A stretch of DNA of 41,287 nt from Candidatus Heimdallarchaeota archaeon B3_Heim (GCA_003144275.1 NJBF01000035.1:1-41287); one strand, 5' to 3'; counted from the first letter of the stretch, positions 8,018 through 15,471 are shown. Numbers and translations are program-made. Notes: generated by a model from the letters alone, not told the origin.

Positions 8018-8971
8018 TCAAATCCCCCCTGATAGTCCTAGGCGCTCATTTTCAGCTTTGAACCATTTAATTGTGCGTTTCAATCCTTCTCTGAGAAAAA
8101 TCTTAGGTTGATATCCTAAAATTTTGTTTGCTTTTGAAATATCTAAACACTGTCGAACATTTTGTTCACCGTGACGATACGTGACATGTTGAATCTCTGA
8201 TTCACTCTGGGTTAGTTCTAAGATAGTATTCGCAAGTTCATCTATTGAAGTTTCCACACCAGTTGCACAATGATAGATTTCACCGTTAATCGTTGATGAA
8301 TCAACGTTCAGCAGGAGTTCTAAGGCGTCCAAAGTGTTTGTTACATAATTGATATCACGAGTTTGATCTCCTCCCTCAATAATTAGAGGTTTACTCAGAA
8401 GAGCATTAATTATAAATCTAGCAACAACTATTTCACGACGCATATTCTCTCCATAAACAATTCCATTACGTAGAATAGTTATGGGGATCCCAAATGTTCG
8501 ATGATAAGATAGGGCTACGATTTCTGCACAATGTTTGGATGCAGAGTAGGGATTTGCAGCATATTGCGGGGCTCCTTCATTGATTGGGAGGGGTTGGTTT
8601 GGACCAAAAGTTGTTCCACTTCCCATGTAGATGAACTTTTTAGGAGGAAATTTTTTGAAACATTCCATGAGTCTATACATACTCAAAATATTGTTTTGGG
8701 CCGTATGTATTGGAGAAGTAAATCCTAAAGGAACATCAGCTTGAGCTGCGAAGTCAAATATAATATCAAAACCTTTTATATCATCTGGAGAAATATCTTG
8801 TGTCGATTTCCAAATATACTTAACGGTTTCATTTTCGTATAGGTGTCTAATCATTTCTACATGTCGAGGAGCTATTACGTCAAGTATAGAAATATCATGG
8901 CCAGTTTTCACGAGTCTTTGAGTTAAACCTGAACCACCAAAACCAGCTCCCCCTAATATCAATATCTTCAT
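8018..8971 (-). CDS. NAD-dependent epimerase/dehydratase (extended SDR)
   Basis: The 317-residue protein has the N-terminal NAD-binding glycine motif GGAGFGGSG at about 7-15; the usual GFIG is GFGG here. The SDR catalytic set follows: a Ser/Thr-rich strand MGSGTTFG and the YSASK motif (Tyr and Lys). The closest relatives are UDP-glucose 4-epimerase and dTDP-glucose 4,6-dehydratase-like enzymes, which act on NDP-sugars. It is the first gene of the minus-strand operon, and its stop abuts the glycosyltransferase reading frame. An AGGAAG ribosome binding site precedes the ATG across a run of A. It probably supplies the activated sugar used by the neighbouring glycosyltransferase; the exact sugar cannot be named. 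Confidence 0.87.
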   Translation of the reverse strand: MKILILGGAGFGGSGLTQRLVKTGHDISILDVIAPRHVEMIRHLYENETVKYIWKSTQDISPDDIKGFDIIFDFAAQADVPLGFTSPIHTAQNNILSMYRLMECFKKFPPKKFIYMGSGTTFGPNQPLPINEGAPQYAANPYSASKHCAEIVALSYHRTFGIPITILRNGIVYGENMRREIVVARFIINALLSKPLIIEGGDQTRDINYVTNTLDALELLLNVDSSTINGEIYHCATGVETSIDELANTILELTQSESEIQHVTYRHGEQNVRQCLDISKANKILGYQPKIFLREGLKRTIKWFKAENERLGLSGGI

Positions 8972-9005
8972 TTTTTTTTACTTCCTAAATGTGTTGTTTG
9001 ATTAA

Positions 9006-9485
9006 TTAAAATAGTAAAGAAAGGGAAGGAATACTAATTTGTATTTCTTCGTTTATTTCAATAATTGAAAAGGGAAGGATTTTCTTTTGGGTTAATATTG
9101 GGAAATCCTTGTAAAATTCTTTATACTTATCATTGGATATTACAAAAGCTTCAAATTTTTCTGCGAAATCAAGGATAAAATAATCATCATTCCAATTTGA
9201 AGGAGTGTAGAAAATTCTCCCAGAGTTTTTCAAATTTTGAAGAATTCTGGAATCTTTAAATCTAATTTCGAAATATTCAGGGAGGATTATGAATATTTTA
9301 TTTGTAAGCTTTTCAAGGTACTTTACTAGGACACTGAACCTCATGAAATTAAATTTAATTCGTTTATTGTTGTAAAGGATATTTGCCCCATCAACAATAA
9401 ATGATATGCTCTTCTCTTTCTCCCACTTTTTCTTGAGATATTGTGTTATCTCATTAAAATCTTTCACTATCGACATAATGGTCAC
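9006..9485 (-). CDS. Zc3h12a/NYN-type (PIN-like) ribonuclease
   Basis: The 159-residue protein shows the acidic motifs of the PIN-like NYN/Zc3h12a RNase fold. The first strand is SFIVDGANILYN with D32 and N35. The middle has TPSNWNDDYFILDFAE with D100, D101 and D106. The last motif is AFVISNDKYKEF with D119. These acids bind the metal used to cut RNA. The combination of VDGAN, a DD-x-F-I pair and VISNDK matches my memory of Regnase-like RNases, which are best known in eukaryotes but also occur in prokaryotes. No zinc finger is present. The gene stands alone downstream of the tRNA-like gene on the same strand, and no partner antitoxin is visible. A role in RNA decay or defence is inferred. Confidence 0.7.
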   Translation of the reverse strand: MTIMSIVKDFNEITQYLKKKWEKEKSISFIVDGANILYNNKRIKFNFMRFSVLVKYLEKLTNKIFIILPEYFEIRFKDSRILQNLKNSGRIFYTPSNWNDDYFILDFAEKFEAFVISNDKYKEFYKDFPILTQKKILPFSIIEINEEIQISIPSLSLLF

Positions 9486-9740
9486 CTAATAATGATCGAA
9501 TCAATGAAATGCCATGTCTATGACACTGGTCTGCCAGGTGACTAGCAAGTTACGTCATAGTCGCATATGTAAATTCATTGATTATATCACTAGTATTGTT
9601 TTCAGTAAATTGTCAGTTTAAATCGCTTATGTAATTACATAATTGGGTGACATAAAATTGCTTTATCAAAATGGGCAACATACTTAATTTGTACACTGGA
9701 ATTTCATATTTTGAAATGTGATCGAAGTTTTTGTAACACT

Positions 9741-9755
9741 TTCTTCTATGAAGAA
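9741..9755. repeat. Perfect 6-bp palindrome with 3-nt loop
   Basis: TTCTTC-TAT-GAAGAA forms a perfect short hairpin, flanked by a further AAGTTT (9725-9730) and AAACTT pairing. On the minus strand it lies downstream of the tRNA-like gene, so it could help end that transcript. The 380-bp stretch from 9486 to 9866 otherwise holds only the dispersed repeat that follows. Confidence 0.35.
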
Positions 9756-9763
9756 ACTTTTTT

Positions 9764-9792
9764 TCGTCGTCAAACCAGCCTTATCGATGATT
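9764..9792 (+). repeat. Dispersed intergenic repeat, copy 1 (divergent)
   Basis: This copy contains the core CGTCGTCAAACCAGCC followed by TTATCGATGA in place of the usual TTTGACGGAG. The CGTCGTCAAACCAGCC part is identical to the left half of copy 2. It lies about 75 bp past the 3' end of the tRNA-like gene. Confidence 0.6.
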
Positions 9793-9866
9793 CTTATCAA
9801 TGGATTTTTCAAAAGAATGTCATTATGCATATATTTTTAGATACCGAAGGACGGAAGAAGAATTAG

Positions 9867-9973
9867 TGAAGCTGGTGGGATTTGAACCCACGCCCCCCCT
9901 TGAGGAACGTGTAAATGTTGCTCAAAATTGCACTTTCCTCAAGGAGGGTGTTCTGCCACTAAACTACAGCTTC
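9867..9973 (-). tRNA. tRNA-like gene with long insert in the anticodon arm; anticodon not assigned
   Basis: Reading the minus strand from 9973, the acceptor GAAGCTG pairs fully with CAGCTTC at the other end. The discriminator is A (9867). The D-arm is GTTT-AGTGGCA-GAAC and the T-arm is GTGGG-TTCAAAT-CCCAC. The anticodon arm is abnormal: CCCTCCTTGAGGAA pairs with TTCCTCAAGGGGGG as an unbroken 14-bp helix around a loop of about 27 nt. An intron is likely, but the bulge-helix-bulge expected at an archaeal splice site is not apparent. By position the anticodon reads UGA with U33, yet the long variable arm of a serine tRNA is absent and the body looks like a glycine tRNA. No CCA is encoded. The gene starts 2 nt after the stop of the upstream HEPN gene on the same strand. 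Confidence 0.75.
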
Positions 9974-9975
9974 TC

Positions 9976-11010
9976 TTAATCATATTGGAATTTCATATAT
10001 TCCATGATTTCGTGAGATTTAATATTATATTGTTCCTCGGCATATTTAATAAATTTGTTCTTGAATCTCTTCTCTTGATTAGGATCTTCGAAAATATATT
10101 TCTTCTTTGTTTTATATTTTTCAAGCACGTGAGCTATAATCGTATCTTTATCTAAAGCTTCTAATACATTTTTATCAATTATAGAAGATAATTCTCTTAT
10201 AAGGACTAATATTTCAACCATTTCTGCTTCGTCCATCTTTTCTTTAATCATTTTTGCCTCTTTTTTACCCTTATTTGCTTCTCTTCCGTTCTTTTTCTGC
10301 ACTACCTTATGCATAATCGGTTTAGCAAAATTTATGTTGGAAAACCTTTTCTTTTTCTTATTTCTTCTAATTTCACTCCAATATTGATTAAGCAAAACAC
10401 CTTTAGATGAGATTAATTCTGCAAGGGATTTTGTTTGCTTTTTTCTATCATGGACGATATGATTCCTCCTTTTTCTAATATAGTCATTTGTGTCAATTAT
10501 ATTTTGATCAAAGCATCTTTGATCTTCACAATCCCTTTCTGGGAAGAGATAATTACTTAGAGATAATAATATGGTATTACATTTCTTTTCTGGATTTCCT
10601 TCTTGAGAATTCGGGTTGACAATTGAGTTTGTTTGAGATCCTGTCCGTATCTTCTTAATGAATTTGAAGAGCGACAATAAATAGTCTTCAAAAATTGAAT
10701 ACGTAAAAACGAAGGTAGATTCAAATGTAAATTCTCTCGATTTACTAAAATCGGTGTCAAAATCATTAAGTTTTACATTATATTTCTTAGAACGAGCTAT
10801 AGAGGAAAAACAATCCTCGGTTAAACAATCAGGTTGAGACTTGATTAGAACCTCATTCTTCATTATGAAAAAGTCTTGAACGAACAGTGTTAATTGGAGA
10901 TCTCTGTTGATTTGTGAAATTTTTTTTCTTAATTTCAGAATTTCTTTGGATCTCATTTCTTTCTCATCAACTTCAAATAATATGTGTAATTTGATAATGT
11001 AAAAGCTCAT
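9976..11010 (-). CDS. HEPN-domain protein, predicted RNase
   Basis: The 344-residue protein carries a helical segment FESTFVFTYSIFEDYLLSLF (about 96-115), followed by RKRRNHIVH with R182, N183 and H187, the R-N-x3-H catalytic signature of HEPN ribonucleases (RiboL-PSP/MAE-type layout). The C-terminal third is lysine-rich and helical (about 255-330). HEPN proteins usually cut RNA, often tRNA, in defence or toxin-antitoxin systems. No MNT or other antitoxin gene is adjacent. Its stop is 2 nt before the tRNA-like gene, so the two share a transcript. An alternative start is the ATG at 10956 (MRSKEILK). The 124-bp gap to the divergent nuclease gene holds both promoters. Assignment rests on the motif and helical pattern. 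Confidence 0.6.
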   Translation of the reverse strand: MSFYIIKLHILFEVDEKEMRSKEILKLRKKISQINRDLQLTLFVQDFFIMKNEVLIKSQPDCLTEDCFSSIARSKKYNVKLNDFDTDFSKSREFTFESTFVFTYSIFEDYLLSLFKFIKKIRTGSQTNSIVNPNSQEGNPEKKCNTILLSLSNYLFPERDCEDQRCFDQNIIDTNDYIRKRRNHIVHDRKKQTKSLAELISSKGVLLNQYWSEIRRNKKKKRFSNINFAKPIMHKVVQKKNGREANKGKKEAKMIKEKMDEAEMVEILVLIRELSSIIDKNVLEALDKDTIIAHVLEKYKTKKKYIFEDPNQEKRFKNKFIKYAEEQYNIKSHEIMEYMKFQYD

Positions 11011-11134
11011 TGGCGAATGGATATTTATTTATTTTTTCTGATAGATTGGGAAGTGATGATTAAAAGACTAGCATTTAGCCTAATTAAATGAATCAGAGGA
11101 AATATGCATATGAATAAATGGAGATGTTTTCCAT

Positions 11135-11731
11135 ATGTCTAAAATTATAGAAAAATTTCAGCAATTTTCTTTCAGTAAAGAAAAATTCCTAAAAAGGAGT
11201 GAATATAGAAAACTAGATAGGAGATGGAGGGAGATAATCTACAAAATTCCAATTGTTGATAACATCAACGAATTTATTCTCATCAAATTCTTACTGCATT
11301 TCCAAACTCAAATCAAACAGATACAAAAATTCCCTTTTGTTTTTGCTTATGAATTTCCCATAGATCCAGAAATGAGTAATAAAGGTAAGTTGGATTTAAT
11401 TTTAGTAAATCAAGATAAGAATAGAGTTGAATATTTAATAGTTGAGGTAAAATACCTTCAAAATAGGACGGGACCTACTTCTCGTGAAAGCAGAAGACGG
11501 AAACGCCGAAAAGTAGAACAACAGTCTTCGATTAATAGGATAAAATTCCAAGCATTATTCCCCAAAGCAATCGTAAATTCGATATTTATAACAAATGAGA
11601 GCTTCTCACAAGTGAGAAATTTGCATCAAGAGTATGGAGATTTTGCTGAAAAGGAATGGCAAAAGATCTACAATATCTACCCAGTTTTGAAGGATCAAAG
11701 AATATCTAATGAAGAAAATCCAATAAAATAA
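11135..11731 (+). CDS. PD-(D/E)XK nuclease-like protein
   Basis: The 198-residue protein has the restriction-endonuclease-like core: GKLDLILV with D87, then a strand with LIVEVKYL giving E104 and K106, that is D-x(16)-E-x-K. A basic stretch RESRRRKRRK (about 117-126) may contact nucleic acid. Members of this fold cut DNA in restriction, repair or transposition. The gene is divergently paired with the HEPN gene across 124 bp, which suggests a shared control region and perhaps a common defensive task. Downstream lies the insertion sequence. I cannot assign a subfamily. Confidence 0.6.
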   Translation: MSKIIEKFQQFSFSKEKFLKRSEYRKLDRRWREIIYKIPIVDNINEFILIKFLLHFQTQIKQIQKFPFVFAYEFPIDPEMSNKGKLDLILVNQDKNRVEYLIVEVKYLQNRTGPTSRESRRRKRRKVEQQSSINRIKFQALFPKAIVNSIFITNESFSQVRNLHQEYGDFAEKEWQKIYNIYPVLKDQRISNEENPIK

Positions 11732-11958
11732 TAGGAATTGAATTAAATTATAAACTGGAACCGGACAGTATAAGGGGGATTTAGTAAATTCGGAAAAACA
11801 AGTGATTTTAATGACCCCTAAATCTTAGGTGATTACTAATGAATCATTCCATTGATCAGGATCAGCAGGTTAGATGTTGTATGTAAGTTTTATGATTTTT
11901 CTTTTTTAATTATCATTAAAACGGTATTTTTACATCTATGAATTGACTCAAACCGAAA

Positions 11959-11974
11959 CGTCGTCAAACCAGCC
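11959..11974 (+). repeat. Dispersed intergenic repeat, copy 2, left half
   Basis: CGTCGTCAAACCAGCC is the left half of a repeat copy split by the insertion sequence; the right half begins at 13253. The 4-bp CAGC at 11970-11973 is repeated at 13253-13256 and is the target-site duplication. Confidence 0.75.
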
Positions 11975-13252
11975 AGTTCTTCGTATCACCTCCTTGAAAA
12001 CTCCTCCTGTCTTCTAAAAAGTGCTTGATGCCATGATGTGACAATGAATTCGCAGAAATCGTTCGCTGAATAAACAAAATCGGCTCGACATCGCCGACTA
12101 GCTGATTTTAAGATGTGAATCGGTGATTTAAAGTAGGCCCAGAAATTACACAACCAAAATGCAATGAGAACAAGAATGAATCTAAGAGTTGGGTTTTGAG
12201 AACAACTAAAGATTTGAAATCGGTGCATCTGACGATAATAGGTCTCAATCGTGAATCTTCGACGGTAAAGTAAAGCTATCTTCTTTCCTGAAAGATTACA
12301 TGTAGTGGGAACAACTAAAGCTATAACACGAGTACCCTCTTGACACAGAGCAAGTTTTACTGGAAATCTCTCGCGGGTGTGACCTTTATTCAATTTATAA
12401 TTCACGATTAGGGCATCCCCTTTTTGAAGTAACTTTTCTTTATGTTTTTGTACTAAAGGTTTGACTCCCGAATTGACACGTCCACGAATAATGAAGAAGA
12501 CCTGTTCACTAACAAGCCACTTAATGAAATCCCAGTTATAGAAGCTACCGTCCGCCAATATTCCAACAATTCGTTCTTGAGTGAGTAAAGGCATCAAAAG
12601 GTTCTGAGCTGTCTTGAAAACAGAATGCTTTGTAGGAACGAGTTGAACCCCTAACGTGATTGGTTCGGGTGCATTTATCCAAATAACCGTTATATACTGA
12701 TAAAATTTATGAGTACTGGCCTTTTTCTTACCTTTACAGATGTAAGGAGAAACCGTCCTTGCATAGTTAGGATCAGTATGAAAATCGATCGCTAACAACA
12801 TTCCTTGCTTTCTTGCGCTTTGAAAGTTCTCGGGAAGACTTTCAAGAAACTTAAGAAAGCCGATTTGTTGTGAGAGCGTAATTTCCTCAACAGAATTTGT
12901 TCTTAACCATGCCAGGGTAGCTTCCCCAGAGGGAATTGGGAGATGTAGCTCGCGAAGATCTCGAGCCTTCCGAGAAATGGAGGTTCGATCGAGTGCGGTA
13001 AGTAAAAGTAATTTTAACCTGCCTTTCATAGTAAACGGTGATTTAGCAGGAATGGGGGTTGACAAGAATTGAAATCTATCCAACCAGCGTACCATAAAGT
13101 TTATAAGAGTCGGAGTTTTTCTAGCTTTACGTGGCGGAAAGCGAGGTAACTTAAGTTTGGTCATTTGAGTGATTCCTCGCTGGAATCCACTTTTAAAGGT
13201 TTCCCCTCCTTTTTTTTCATCCCGCTCAAAAAAATGAAGTTACGAAGTACTG
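11974..13252 (-). mobile_element. Complete insertion sequence, 1279 bp, IS4-superfamily type
   Basis: The element contains one transposase gene. The ends are a 14-bp imperfect inverted repeat: left CAGTTCTTCGTATC, right end read inward CAGTACTTCGTAAC, 12 of 14 matching. It is flanked by the direct repeat CAGC. Removing the element and one CAGC restores an intact copy of the dispersed repeat (core AAACCAGCCTTTGACGGAG), which proves the boundaries by internal evidence. The good state of the inverted repeats and open transposase frame suggest a recent insertion. Confidence 0.88.
11986..13164 (-). CDS. DDE transposase of the insertion sequence
   Basis: The 392-residue protein has the RNase H-like DDE catalytic set: D127 in LAIDFHTDP, D205 in GILADGSFYN, and E307 in the signature YRRRFTIETYYRQ, equivalent to the Y-R-E motif of IS4-type transposases. 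The arrangement resembles the archaeal ISH3/IS4 groups. The frame is intact from the ATG at 13164 to 12 bp from the left IS end. The N-terminus is basic (TKLKLPRFPPRKARK), as expected for end binding. The exact IS family needs a database comparison. Confidence 0.88.
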   Translation of the reverse strand: MTKLKLPRFPPRKARKTPTLINFMVRWLDRFQFLSTPIPAKSPFTMKGRLKLLLLTALDRTSISRKARDLRELHLPIPSGEATLAWLRTNSVEEITLSQQIGFLKFLESLPENFQSARKQGMLLAIDFHTDPNYARTVSPYICKGKKKASTHKFYQYITVIWINAPEPITLGVQLVPTKHSVFKTAQNLLMPLLTQERIVGILADGSFYNWDFIKWLVSEQVFFIIRGRVNSGVKPLVQKHKEKLLQKGDALIVNYKLNKGHTRERFPVKLALCQEGTRVIALVVPTTCNLSGKKIALLYRRRFTIETYYRQMHRFQIFSCSQNPTLRFILVLIAFWLCNFWAYFKSPIHILKSASRRCRADFVYSANDFCEFIVTSWHQALFRRQEEFSRR

Positions 13253-13271
13253 CAGCCTTTGACGGAGTTCA
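13253..13271 (+). repeat. Dispersed intergenic repeat, copy 2, right half
   Basis: CAGCCTTTGACGGAGTTC continues the repeat interrupted at 11974. The first four bases duplicate the target site. The following bases match copy 3 (15472-15513) through GACGGAGTT. Confidence 0.75.
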
Positions 13272-13331
13272 TAAGTTAGAATAATTACTTGAGTAGGGAG
13301 TGTGTTGAATCCAATCCTATTCGCGAAATTC

Positions 13332-13649
13332 CTAGAACCATTTACTAACCCATTTGTTCAGCCATCTTATCTCAAATAATATTTTCCCCCAGTGCCAATA
13401 TCTACGTGGCTTATAGATTTTGACTTGCGGTACAGGTTCCGCATAGAAATTCCCTCTACCAAAACCAGCTTTACCCCCTCCAATTTCGACAAAACAAGAA
13501 CCAAAACCATTGTATCGTGTGGTTTTACCTTTTCCAGTTATTTTAACGGCAAGATTATGGGCAAGTACTTCTCTTTGATAATGAGCGAATACTCCTGCTT
13601 TGGGAAGTGGTTTCCCGAGTTTACTACTTTTTCTAAAATTTGGGTACAC
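13332..13649 (-). pseudogene. Remnant of a sulfide:quinone oxidoreductase-like flavoprotein (C-terminal end)
   Basis: The 105-codon frame matches the C-terminal part of the sulfide:quinone oxidoreductase / NDH-2-like family: GKPLPKAGVFAHYQREVLAHN (about 12-32), then GFGSCFVEIGGGKAGFG, GNFYAEPVPQVK and YWHWGKILFE. Normal proteins have about 380-400 residues with two N-terminal dinucleotide-binding domains. Here nothing of them remains: upstream of 13649 the sequence turns into an unrelated plus-strand gene. The family oxidises sulfide and reduces quinone at the membrane. This copy cannot bind FAD and is a relic. It sits beside the insertion sequence in a region with other broken genes. Confidence 0.75.
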
Positions 13650-13721
13650 ATGAAGATTTAAAAATATTCAGTGTTCTGATTGTACAGTTGTAGCCTTTAA
13701 TTCTAAAAGGAGAAAAATAAA

Positions 13722-14309
13722 ATGGAAAATTCAAATATTATAGGAAGCTTACTTTTGATTATACTAGTGCCAACAACAATGTTCGTTGGTATGCCTATTA
13801 TTTATCCAAGTCTTCAAGCTGACCCCAATTCAACGGGGATTTTAATCCAGGAAAAACATAAATCTGTGAATACAATTGCAGCAATTTCCGATTGGGCAAC
13901 GATTTAATATTGTGATGTTCAGGATACTCATTTGGCAATAACTATCCAAAATAATTCTAAAATTCTGGCAATGTTTTCTTCTCCGTACTTATTAGTTATA
14001 TCAGACGACTTTGGACCAAATGAAGCATTAATTTTTAATATCGCATTGAATATTGGTACCGGTACAAAACGAGATACACGAATTGAATATACAGAATTAG
14101 GAAATGATCTAGCCAGTGCCAGACATATTGGAGGAAATATGTTTATACTCTGTGAAACTGAAAATTTACCTGCTGGGACTTATAATGTGACTGTATCTTG
14201 GATTTCCAAATCTACAGTGAATAATCCTGTTGGAACTAATCAATTACAATTTTCATCCATGTTTCAAAAACCCCAACGAACTTTATTGGTTCAAGAAATT
14301 AAAGGTTAG
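13722..14309 (+). pseudogene. Membrane-anchored secreted protein gene interrupted by one in-frame TAA
   Basis: Two open stretches lie in the same frame: codons 1-61 from the ATG at 13722, then a TAA at 13905-13907, then a frame continuing to 14309. The first stretch starts with a hydrophobic segment GSLLLIILVPTTMFVGMPII (about 8-27), a signal anchor resembling archaeal pilin-like leaders. The second has beta-rich sequence (IFNIALNIGTG, GTYNVTVSW) as in an extracellular sandwich domain. Read through, the protein would have 195 residues. The clean single stop suggests a recent mutation, a sequencing error or recoding. The second part could restart at the TTG at 13932 but would then lack the membrane anchor. 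An AGGAG site precedes the first ATG. I do not recognise the family. Confidence 0.6.
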
Positions 14310-14719
14310 TTTATTAGTTATTTTTAATATGAGAGGGTTTTTCCCTTACTTTTTTTATAAATTACTCAAGCAGATTCTTAAATTTTCATTAGATTTATGA
14401 TATTGATATGATCTGATCAGTAATAAATTTCTGATTAGTAATAGATATACAAAAAAAAGGTTATTGGTTCCGAAAATAAAGATTTACTACTATCTCGTCC
14501 CTAACGAAAGGGAAATGAGTATCTTACTAAAAACGGCGCTGCTCCAGTGAGTAATCCGGCTTCTGTTCCCTCTGTTTCGTTACCTTTACAGAGTTCCTGA
14601 CATTAACCTTAGCGCTACTCTCCACAATCTCCGAAGAGATATGTTTTTCAGCTTGCATTCGCTGAGGATGCTCGTTTCACCGTTTCCCTATTCTTCCTCT
14701 GAAGATTATCTTATCATCT
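14310..14719. other. Non-coding stretch, probably decayed chemoreceptor sequence
   Basis: No gene is seen. The first 150 bases are AT-rich. From about 14520 the base composition becomes coding-like and leads into the recognisable chemoreceptor tail at 14720, but all frames contain stops. It probably represents the more decayed body of the same pseudogene. Confidence 0.4.
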
Positions 14720-14848
14720 GTTACCAGTGACTTCACCGCTTCTACTGAGGAACAGACAGCTTCTATGAGTGAAATGACCGATACAGCTCAAAATCTAACT
14801 GAAATGGCTTTAGAATTGTCTAGTCTGGCCTCAAGGTTTAAAGTTTAA
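14720..14848 (+). pseudogene. C-terminal remnant of a methyl-accepting chemotaxis protein
   Basis: Forty-three codons ending in TAA at 14846-14848 spell VTSDFTASTEEQTASMSEMT, then TAQNLTEMALELSSLASRFK and V. The STEEQ methylation-type motif and the closing helix ending RFKV are diagnostic of the C-terminus of chemoreceptor (MCP) signalling domains. No start, HAMP or sensor domain is present. The piece shows that the lineage had, or still has elsewhere, a chemotaxis receptor of this type. Confidence 0.75.
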
Positions 14849-15044
14849 ACCTTCCTTCTCTCTTTTCTTTATTATTTCATTTTCAACGGAAATGTTTGAC
14901 GAATTTTCAGAACTAACCTATTCGGGATATTCTGGGCATCTTTTGATGATATTTAAATGAGAAAGCCTAGTAGGTATTCAGAGGTAAGTTTATCTCTAAT
15001 TACAATCTCTTTATAGGTTTTTAACTTCAATAGAGGATAAGTAG

Positions 15045-15401
15045 ATGTTTCGGAATCTCCCAATAATAAAACCGATTGAATATACTAATAGTCATCTGAA
15101 ACCTGTTGAAAAACAAAATATTCACCTTTTTTGTGTACAAACCCATCCTGATAAACTCCACCCCATTCCTTTCTCTTCAGAACCATTGAATGAGGATATG
15201 GTTTATCTTTTCATTAATGATGTCTTGCGAAAAATCTTTTTGTGGGTTGGTACGACTGCTTCGATCCGATCCAAATTCGTTGGCGCACATTCAGCTATCG
15301 TACTCCAACGAAAAACAGGGATTACTTATCGAGTAGAAAATATTGATGAGGATCATGAGTCGGCTGACTTTCGTAGGACTATATCGGTATTTGAAGCCTA
15401 A
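15045..15401 (+). CDS. Gelsolin-like domain protein
   Basis: The 118-residue protein resembles a single gelsolin-like domain in its second half: EDMVYLFINDVLRKIFLWVG (about 49-68), followed by an alpha-helical part and a strand with ITYRVENIDEDHE. The order strand, VWxWxG-like turn, long helix and acidic end fits the gelsolin fold. In eukaryotes these domains bind, sever or cap actin in a calcium-dependent way. Asgard archaea encode actin and gelsolin-like proteins that act on it. No signal peptide is visible, so it is probably cytosolic. The start ATG at 15045 follows GAGGATAAGTAG. A dispersed repeat copy lies 71 bp after the stop. Fold assignment is from motif pattern only, and an actin gene is not in the window. 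Confidence 0.5.
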   Translation: MFRNLPIIKPIEYTNSHLKPVEKQNIHLFCVQTHPDKLHPIPFSSEPLNEDMVYLFINDVLRKIFLWVGTTASIRSKFVGAHSAIVLQRKTGITYRVENIDEDHESADFRRTISVFEA

Positions 15402-15471
15402 TTAACCACAGAGATTTCTTTCTACAAAAGTGGGAGCTTTGCGTTGTTTATATTAGAAAAAGAATATACTC

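Noticed and set aside
9867..9973. Serine tRNA with anticodon UGA
   Set aside because: Position gives UGA, but the long variable arm of serine tRNAs is missing and the splice sites are uncertain, so no amino acid is assigned.
13392..13661. Plus-strand frame of 89 codons
   Set aside because: The minus strand here carries the recognisable sulfide:quinone oxidoreductase tail, so this frame is its shadow.
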